Source of the DNA: Aquanectria penicillioides
Lineage: Eukaryota > Ascomycota > Sordariomycetes > Hypocreales > Nectriaceae
Direction: 5' to 3'
Length of the DNA: 64,000 nucleotides
NCBI GenBank assembly: GCA_003415625.1
Contig: PYIU01000010.1
Span: forward strand, 1,734,501 to 1,798,500
Positions 57,760 to 64,000 of this stretch are shown here, one piece after another. The number at the start of each line of letters is the position of its first letter. The stretch's first letter is position 1. The position numbers and the translations under genes were made by a program. The notes beneath the pieces are model-generated. The model had not been told where the DNA came from. It saw only the letters and a program-made list of their open reading frames with translations, and searched no databases.

Positions 57760-58276
57760 TTAACCGAATCCGATGCATCCTCCGCAAACATAGCTACCGC
57801 AGCCGTTATTACAGATCAAGAAGATACCCGAACAGTGGACATCTGCTGGCCTTGGTGTACATGGTCTACCTCCGCCGCCATCGCATTCACAGAGCTTCTT
57901 CTTTCCAGTAACGCAGTATCCGCCATCACCCCAGTCACTTTTTCCTGCTTCATGCCATCCAGCGGGGCACGAGCCGGGAGAACAAAACGGCGCCGTGCCG
58001 ATCCAGACCGCAGCACAACCCGGATTGTCAATGCATTCGCAGTAGACTTTGTGTCCGGTCCAGCAGGAACGTCCATCACCACTGTTACTGGTTTTCGTCT
58101 GGCGGGTGCCAGAAGGGCATTTTCCGTTACAGAATGGTGCAGTCCCGTACCAGGCAGGCTTGCACGCCGCCAAAACTTGGCCTAACGAGATTCATATTGT
58201 TAGTCAGGCTCATGCGCGCTCCAGAGACGAACTTGCCAATGCCAAAGAGTCCAGACAGGATAAGAAATGTGCGCAT
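57760..58276 (-). CDS. Cysteine-rich secreted protein, duplicated module
   Basis: Two exons, 58276-58237 and 58181-57760, joined over a 55 bp intron with a GC donor (G|GCAAGT, the best GC-AG consensus) and a TTAG acceptor; 153 residues. Splicing produces the signal peptide MRTFLILSGLFGIGQVLA, whereas the unspliced frame runs out of phase. The mature protein holds two related modules of about 45 residues, each beginning W-x-GTAPFC and ending YCEC or LCEC, then a Gly/Cys-rich tail (CNNGCGSYVCGGC). Such small disulfide-rich secreted proteins are often effectors or antimicrobial peptides, but no function can be assigned. A TATAAATAT lies about 75 bp upstream. Confidence 0.75.
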
Positions 58277-59038
58277 TGTAGAATCACAGGAAGAATGATT
58301 GTCGACTCAGTGTCATGAGTTAATCCACTTCACGGTGGGCCTTGACATATTTATACATGCACGTCCTAACTTGGAGATTGATCAAGCACTGTGCATCCTC
58401 TACCTATTTCCATCAGCAGCTTGATGGCAGAATATGGACGAATAATCATTCCATCCCATCAAACCAGTGCATAGCACAATGATGGACATGATAGTTGATG
58501 CATTTCCTAAAAATATGCAGCGCGTTGGGTCTGGATACGGACGGCGGCTTTTTCAGTACGTGGTTAGCGCGCCACCTTTTCGTAACGAGCCAGCCATTCC
58601 GTCAACACGCGGAGACGACGCCTCTCACGAAGCGTATTCTAACCCTGGCACAACCACATCGAGAATCTCTCGCCGCGAATTTTCAGTCTAGATTTTCTTT
58701 AGCAACATGTCGCGCGCCCGTGTGAAGACCCTGAGGTGCCTTGAAATACGAAAATAGACCACAACTCAGAGCTAACCGAAGTTGACAGCTTACCCTATAC
58801 ACACCACCCTGCTCATGTTGGCCTGGAAGTACATTTGTTTTCTGTTACGTGGGCGGCGCAGACGGATTGAAGCAGCGATGCAATCTCAATTGACCGATAA
58901 AACAGTCACCCTAGACATATCGACATGGTGATAGACTATTGACTGCCGTCTTGGGCACGTGGGCATCCATAATACTGCATCCAAGCAAAACATACTGGCG
59001 AAAAGGACCGAACCCGAACAACCATACATACACTGTCC
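58277..59038. other. Intergenic
   Basis: Promoter of the duplicated-module gene, with a TATAAATAT around 58347-58355 (complement); otherwise nothing recognised. Confidence 0.5.
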
Positions 59039-59413
59039 TCAGTTGGAAAAAGCTATTCCACACCTGGTACACTCGCACTGACTCTCTCCGCACTGCCAAT
59101 ACTTCCCATTCTTCGCAACGCATTCCTTATAGTCGTACTTGCCGCAACCTTTGTAGGTCTGAAAGACCCCGGTTGATGTGCAGCTGCACCTGTTGCATCC
59201 GTCATCGCAGAGTCCGCTTCTGCCGTTGTAGATCCTGCGGCACTTGCGCTCCGTGTACGTGCCGCAGACGTCGCGGGTGAGGGCCTTGACCTGGCCGGAG
59301 CGTCTGACGCAGGTGTTGCATTTCCCGTACCTTTCCGGGCACGGGAAGCTGTCGTCACATTGCTGGCCGAGACCGAGGCCTGCGAGCGCGAAGAGGAGGA
59401 AAGTGGGACGCAT
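59039..59413 (-). CDS. Cysteine-rich secreted protein (16 Cys)
   Basis: Single exon, 124 residues from the ATG at 59413; an upstream in-frame start would bury the signal peptide. MRPTFLLFALAGLGLG is a clean signal peptide, followed directly by QQC. The mature part of about 108 residues has 16 cysteines, an even number consistent with eight disulfides, arranged in C-x2-C, C-x3-C and C-x-C pairs with many basic and Gly residues. No family recognised. Same strand as, and about 0.8 kb from, the other cysteine-rich gene, but the sequences do not look alike. A TATATAAC lies at 59553-59560 on the complement, about 140 bp upstream. Confidence 0.75.
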   Translation of the reverse strand: MRPTFLLFALAGLGLGQQCDDSFPCPERYGKCNTCVRRSGQVKALTRDVCGTYTERKCRRIYNGRSGLCDDGCNRCSCTSTGVFQTYKGCGKYDYKECVAKNGKYWQCGESQCECTRCGIAFSN

Positions 59414-60318
59414 TTTGGTGTCAGTCAAGGGCCTTTGGGCCTTGTGTCGGGGCTGTTGCGGGTGTAGGCTGTGGATTGTACTGATGGATGGATGGTCGCC
59501 AGCGATGGTTGTGAGCATGGACAGAGAAATTTTGAAGCCGGGCTACGAGTGGGTTATATAGTAAACGTTTCCTATGAATCGGGTCTAGATACTCCTCCAC
59601 GTTACACCTAGAAATGCTATGTCGTCAGGCTCTGCATGCATGCATGTCTCGAAGCTGATGGCCATTGCAGCTGACGCCAAGGCCGTGAAGAGATCAGCCC
59701 TTAGGCTCAGGACTTTTTTCTTGCTTTTGTATTCGACTTTCTCCGTGCCCCAACGGAGTCAATGCTCAAGATTTAGGCCATCAATTCGTGCTCGTTAATG
59801 GCTTTGTTCGGCGAAGGGAATTCGATTAGATACGAGGGTGGTGAGATATAGGCGACATGATATATTGTATATGGTGCTCGAGTGCCCATTCATTCGCAGT
59901 CGTGCCTATGCATATAGTTATATAGATTTGGTGCCGTGTAAAACGGATTTCCGGGAATTTTAATCATCATGGTATTGATGTTCAGGATACCCCATCCGAT
60001 CAGCCTTGGCATATTATGTTTCTCGCTCTGTTTCCCTCTTGTGGAACTAACGAGACGTCAGCCTCGCGCAACTCAACGTATCAAAACAACAGACGGTAAG
60101 TATACGCAATGGCATATATCAAGCCTCGCAACTCGGCGTAAGCAGCGCTGAATCAAACCTGGCACAAACCAAAGTTTGATTGAACGCCGGAGGACTCTGG
60201 CTGTCAGCGGAAGCCTCTCAGTGGTGAACTGCAAGCCATGCAGGACCGTCGCAGCTGAGAGAAAATGCAAAACCCGATGATCGTTACAGCTTCGTGGTGC
60301 ACGAAAAAAAGGTCCTTG
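59414..60318. other. Intergenic
   Basis: Promoter of the 16-Cys gene and the 3' flank of the Zn2Cys6 gene; nothing else recognised. Confidence 0.5.
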
Positions 60319-62535
60319 CTAATCCCAGGTAATGTTGAAAATGTCGGTCAACCACGCTTCGTCGGGGGGATACAGCGGCACGGCAAGAGGTCCAGAACGG
60401 ATCCCGTCAATGACACCCTCAGAGCCAGGATGGTCGTTCGACCTCTCCTGGGACTGGCCTTTTTCTTGGATATCTAATTCCTCAGCCCATGCCTCGCTTA
60501 AAGAGCGCACAATGCGTGCAAATTTGACAAAGGCATGTTCGTCAAATTCGCCATTCACTCCACTCTGGAGCTGGTATTCCTGGGTCACCTCGTTGAAGGA
60601 ATCGACAACCTTCTCCGTCGTGGATACAATGTCAATGCTTTCTCGTATGGCGTTTCGTTCCATGGTTGAATCACTGAGGGAGGTGAGGCGTTGGAGTGAT
60701 AGCGTGACTTGGGCAAAATGGCCCCATGTGGTGTACGTCATGCCGACGAGCGCCTTGGCCGGGGTCGAGAAGTAAAAGTCGAACCAGCCATTGATGGCGC
60801 CCAGAAGGCCCTTGATAGATTCATAACGGGATGAATCACCCTTGCTGGATGTTGTGGCAGGTTTCCAGGTTATCGAGTTTTCATAGAGTAGCATATCTGT
60901 ATAGAATTGGGTGCTGATGACGGCGCCTAGACTGACGCATTAATCATGAGGGTTAAATATGAAGGGTGGACAGATTTCACCATTATGTTGTATTCCATTC
61001 CCCATTTCGTCTTTCAATACCTGCAGTCTTGCTTTGATGGAAGATATGTAAAAAGTCGGAAGTGCATTGTTTTGGTTCGACGCAGCCGACTTGTTCAGCT
61101 CTTCGGCCACCAATTGAAGTTTGACTAGTGTCGCAAGTAGCCTGTCCCCAGGATACTCAGGTATTTCGTCTAGGACTCGAAGGCATTCGTCCATGTGGCT
61201 GTTCCAAGTCAAGCCTGGAATCTTCTTTGGCATGGTCGATGCACTGTGAAATTGTTAGCACTATTTGCAAAAAGCTAGCGAGTGAGCCTTGTGCTGACTG
61301 TGAAAGTGCATAATAAGCCGCAAGCACTGTTCGCCTCTCTTCCATAGATGGCGGCTTTGGGGTAAAGGACCCATGGACGTGGTTATCATGAAACCGCTTG
61401 ATGCATATGGTTCGAGATATGTCTGTAGCGCCCTTGCTAATTCCTAGCTCCGTCACCAGAGCCACAATCATGGCACCCATGATGGAAAGAAAGTCTCTGT
61501 CTTTTCTGTGATAAAAACACCTGAGACGCAAGTCATGTAAGAAAATGGCTGGAGTGGCGGTTTCGTGTTGGCGAGGCTTACCACGAGACGAACGAAATCA
61601 AGCCCTGCAGCAGATCAAGGTTCTTGTCGTGCAAAACAACAAATTTGAGCGCGATGTGCGTCTTGATGGCCTGGGCCATCTTGAGTTGGTTCACTGCATC
61701 CCTGCAGGTGACGCACATGATGTTGAGCCATAGGAACGGCCGCTGCTCACGCAGTTGACGGGCCGTGAGGTCATCTGGCAGATAGACAAACGGGTTAAAG
61801 TGAAGCATATGGGTGCGAAAGGTGACGAGGTCTCTCTCGGCTTCCGCGTCCGTCCGATACGACTCAAACGGCTGCATGAGATTGTGGTCGTGGGCGACTG
61901 GTCGAGGAGCTGCTGGTGCGTTGGAGCTGGATTGAGAATAGCCAGAGACGGAATTGGACAAGAATGGTCCGGTTGTGGACTCGTCGGACACTCCGGTTGA
62001 CGAGGGTGTGGTCAGCGGGGTATGGAGGTTGTCACTCTGCGGCACATTCTCAGGCTGCGTTTGAGCAACGACATGATTTTGTGACTGCAGCAGTGTAACT
62101 AAATCCTCCAGCTTCTCTTCCAACTGCGCCGTGCGAGAGGCCAGAAGGCGTCTGCCGGTCTGTCTCCGCACCGAGACTGTAGGAGTGCACGGCTTCTTCA
62201 ATCGCTTGCATCTATTCCCGTCCATGTCAGCGGTTAACCCATAGTTGAAGAGAAGCCATCACGCTTGTATGGCGTGTTGACCTTGTCTTGACAAGAAATT
62301 AAAAGCGTCGTCGCCAAACGTGCAGGGTTACGTTGTTGCCTGGTGGTGCAAGCTGACTTGAAAGACAGGACGGAAGACGAGCAGAAGTGTGAATGGCTTG
62401 TTGTTTTCCCTACCTCATGCACTCACGGCCTTCGGCCAGGTAAATGCACCGGCATTTTGCACGGGCGCAGTTGGAACAGGCTCGTCCATATGGAGCTGGC
62501 GTGCCCTCGGGTGATGCATCAGCACGCGTGGCCAT
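60319..62535 (-). CDS. Zn(II)2Cys6 transcription factor
   Basis: Five exons: 62535-62414, 62211-61582, 61520-61299, 61243-60981 and 60926-60319; 614 residues. Intron 1 (202 bp) splits the zinc cluster; after splicing the cysteines are 20, 23, 30, 39, 42 and 49 (CX2CX6CX8CX2CX6C), a canonical binuclear cluster. A helical ASRTAQLEEKLEDLVTLLQ follows as the usual dimerisation coiled coil, then a Gln/Ser/Thr-rich linker, and a regulatory domain typical of fungal factors (FNPFVYLPDDLTARQLREQR, then PFLWLNIM). It is divergent from a DHA2-type MFS gene with 944 bp between start codons, the arrangement often seen for a regulator and its target efflux pump. Confidence 0.85.
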
Positions 62536-63479
62536 GTTGGAAGCGCGAGCCTATTCGGGGACCCGACCGAAACGTCGGAGCCGTCGGGGATGAGGTTGGC
62601 TGCCGGGCTTTGAAGTGCAAGTCCGCCGGTCTCAGACGGCTCTTGTTTAAGCGCCAGTAGTGTCCGAGCAGCTCGACGCTGGTCAGGCCAGGAGCTGCGA
62701 GTTTTCAAGGGCGAAGTCCGCAGCCTTTATGGCTTCGCGCGGAGTTTGTCTCCCAAACCCGACCGCGAGCAACCCAGCTCCGCCAGGGTCCGCAACGTCT
62801 CGACGGGAATAAGCCCAGTAAGCCCTACCGGGCGCAAAATGGTTCGGAATTCCGACAGCGGCCCCGCAAGGATCCAGATCCAGAGCTTCGAATCATCAAG
62901 GCGTTACCCGGTTGGGTTTAGCCACCGGCAAGATCGTGGGTTTCGGGCCAAATTTGATCGTCAGGCTCCCCAGCAAGCAGCTCAGAATTGCTCGCGCGAC
63001 TAGGCTGTTGCGATTTTGCTCGTGCCGGTGACTTAATTAACGAGAGTCCGGGTGCTGGTTGGTCCCGAAAGCCGTTTTGCCCGTCCCCTTGTTGCATCGT
63101 GAGCGTCGCGTCCTCTCTCAACCCCGGTTTTCGGGACGCACCAAACCCGTTGCCCCTTTCTCCAACGTGGTGTTGACTCAGAAAAGATGCAGTCGGCAAA
63201 TAATTGTGCGATTAAGTCCGGTCTATCGGGTCTAATACGACAACCCGGTATTTTGGGACGCAGAATCAAATGTAATTAAATGTTGACCTGTTCCCGTGTG
63301 GTGTTGCGTGTTCCATTTTGCCGTTCCATATCAGAGTCTACGACAACCATCAAGCTAATTTCTCCCATCCTACCAGTACTGAGTCTTGTCGCACAGAGTT
63401 GGATCCTCCAATAATCTCTAACCAGCTCCCTAACCATCAATCAACCACCTGCGAAATTATTGGACGAAATAATCGATAT
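62536..63479. promoter_or_regulatory. Divergent promoter between Zn2Cys6 factor and MFS
   Basis: 944 bp, partly GC-rich, with no gene recognised. It contains CGGGT at 63227-63231 and its inverse ACCCG at 63243-63247 (11-base spacer), the CGG...CCG layout bound by Zn2Cys6 dimers. Other CGG/CCG triplets occur nearby, so the specific site is tentative. Confidence 0.4.
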
Positions 63480-64000
63480 ATGCTCACGCCCCCAACAATG
63501 GAACACGACGCCAAAGACTCTCGGCCAGGTACCTCGCCGGCCATGCTAACCAACGATGGAGACACCCTGGAAAGATCACCTTCGACTGGATCATCAACAG
63601 TCGAAGGCGAGCAGCGGATGAGCTCTGAGAAGGTTGAGCCTACAAACGAGGGCGATGATGCAGCCACCAGCGCACCAGTCGCCAGAACCGAGACATCAGC
63701 ATCAAAAGTCGAATTCATCTCTGGCGCTAGACTGTTCCTCGTCACCGCCTGTATCACTCTCGTGGTTTTCCTAATGCTTCTCGACACCTCCATCGTCACC
63801 ACCGCTATCCCATACATCACCAACGACTTCCACTCACTGACCGACGTGGGTTGGTACGGAAGCGCGTACCTGCTCGCCAGCGCATCGCTGCAACCCTTGA
63901 CCGGCAAGGTCTACACCAAGTTTAGTTCCAAGTGGTCATTCATGGCATTCTTTTTCCTTTTCGAAGTCGGCTCTCTCATCTGCGGTGTTGCTCCATCCTC
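63480..64000 (+). CDS. MFS drug efflux transporter (DHA2 type), partial
   Basis: Open from the ATG at 63480 (or 63498, same frame) to the end of the window; the 3' part lies outside. The first 75 residues are acidic and Ser-rich, cytoplasmic. Then TM1 with [20 protein letters not shown] (the DHA2/14-TMS motif around the first helix), [20 protein letters not shown], and the next helices [17 protein letters not shown]. No frameshift or stop in the visible part. DHA2 proteins export drugs, toxins or siderophores by proton antiport at the plasma membrane. The substrate is unknown; the divergent Zn2Cys6 gene may control it. Confidence 0.85.
   Translation, partial: MLTPPTMEHDAKDSRPGTSPAMLTNDGDTLERSPSTGSSTVEGEQRMSSEKVEPTNEGDDAATSAPVARTETSASKVEFISGARLFLVTACITLVVFLMLLDTSIVTTAIPYITNDFHSLTDVGWYGSAYLLASASLQPLTGKVYTKFSSKWSFMAFFFLFEVGSLICGVAPS

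Noticed and set aside
1..64000. A complete secondary-metabolite cluster
   Set aside because: Methyltransferases, dehydrogenase, regulators and a transporter are present but scattered, and no polyketide synthase, peptide synthetase, terpene cyclase or P450 was found.
1..64000. CRISPR arrays or bacterial operons
   Set aside because: Introns, fungal-specific domains and spacing identify eukaryotic DNA; no spaced direct repeats of CRISPR type occur.

Overview
This window is filamentous-fungal nuclear DNA, most likely from a Sordariomycete of the Hypocreales type (Trichoderma/Fusarium/Metarhizium-like). The evidence is the gene content and structure: 45-80 bp spliceosomal introns in almost every gene, Zn(II)2Cys6 and Clr5 proteins, an RTA1 protein, LaeA-like methyltransferases, a Git3-type GPCR, an NLR (NACHT) remnant and cysteine-rich secreted proteins. 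No species call is possible from sequence alone. Gene density is low and decayed genes are frequent, as in accessory or subtelomeric blocks, but three core genes (RAE1, argininosuccinate synthase, a methyltransferase) are embedded in it.

Layout. 0-5 kb: a minisatellite, a decayed ORF, a Zn2Cys6 regulator (4 exons) and a secreted kievitone-hydratase/CrtC-like protein. 5-13 kb: an RTA1 membrane protein, a 3.7 kb empty stretch, a small two-TM protein and a Clr5-domain protein. 13-25 kb: a Dal5-type MFS pseudogene, an intact class I glutamine amidotransferase, a LaeA-like methyltransferase with a one-base frameshift, RAE1, an S15/CocE hydrolase pseudogene, and a convergent pair made of an MDR dehydrogenase and a C2H2/Fungal_trans regulator whose stop codons overlap. 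28-38 kb: argininosuccinate synthase in 15 exons, including a 5-nt micro-exon and preceded by a GCN4/CPC1 site; a permease pseudogene; and a Rieske-type oxygenase that has lost its Rieske cluster. 38-48 kb: an NLR remnant, a 924-residue orphan protein, a second LaeA-like methyltransferase (8 exons) and a kinase fragment. 51-64 kb: a Git3/cAMP-receptor-like GPCR, an SMP-30/gluconolactonase-like pseudogene with an internal inversion, a secreted five-repeat BTRD1-like protein, two cysteine-rich secreted proteins, a Zn2Cys6 regulator, and divergent from it the start of a DHA2-type MFS transporter that runs off the end.

How genes may work together. Two regulator/partner pairs are suggested by position: the MDR dehydrogenase with the C2H2/Fungal_trans factor (24.1-27.3 kb) and the Zn2Cys6 factor with the divergent MFS transporter (60.3-64 kb). 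The stretch from 55.8 to 59.4 kb is a small secretome island. No complete polyketide or peptide biosynthetic cluster is visible. Exon models were built by hand from splice signals, frame continuity and family similarity recalled from memory; no database search was run.
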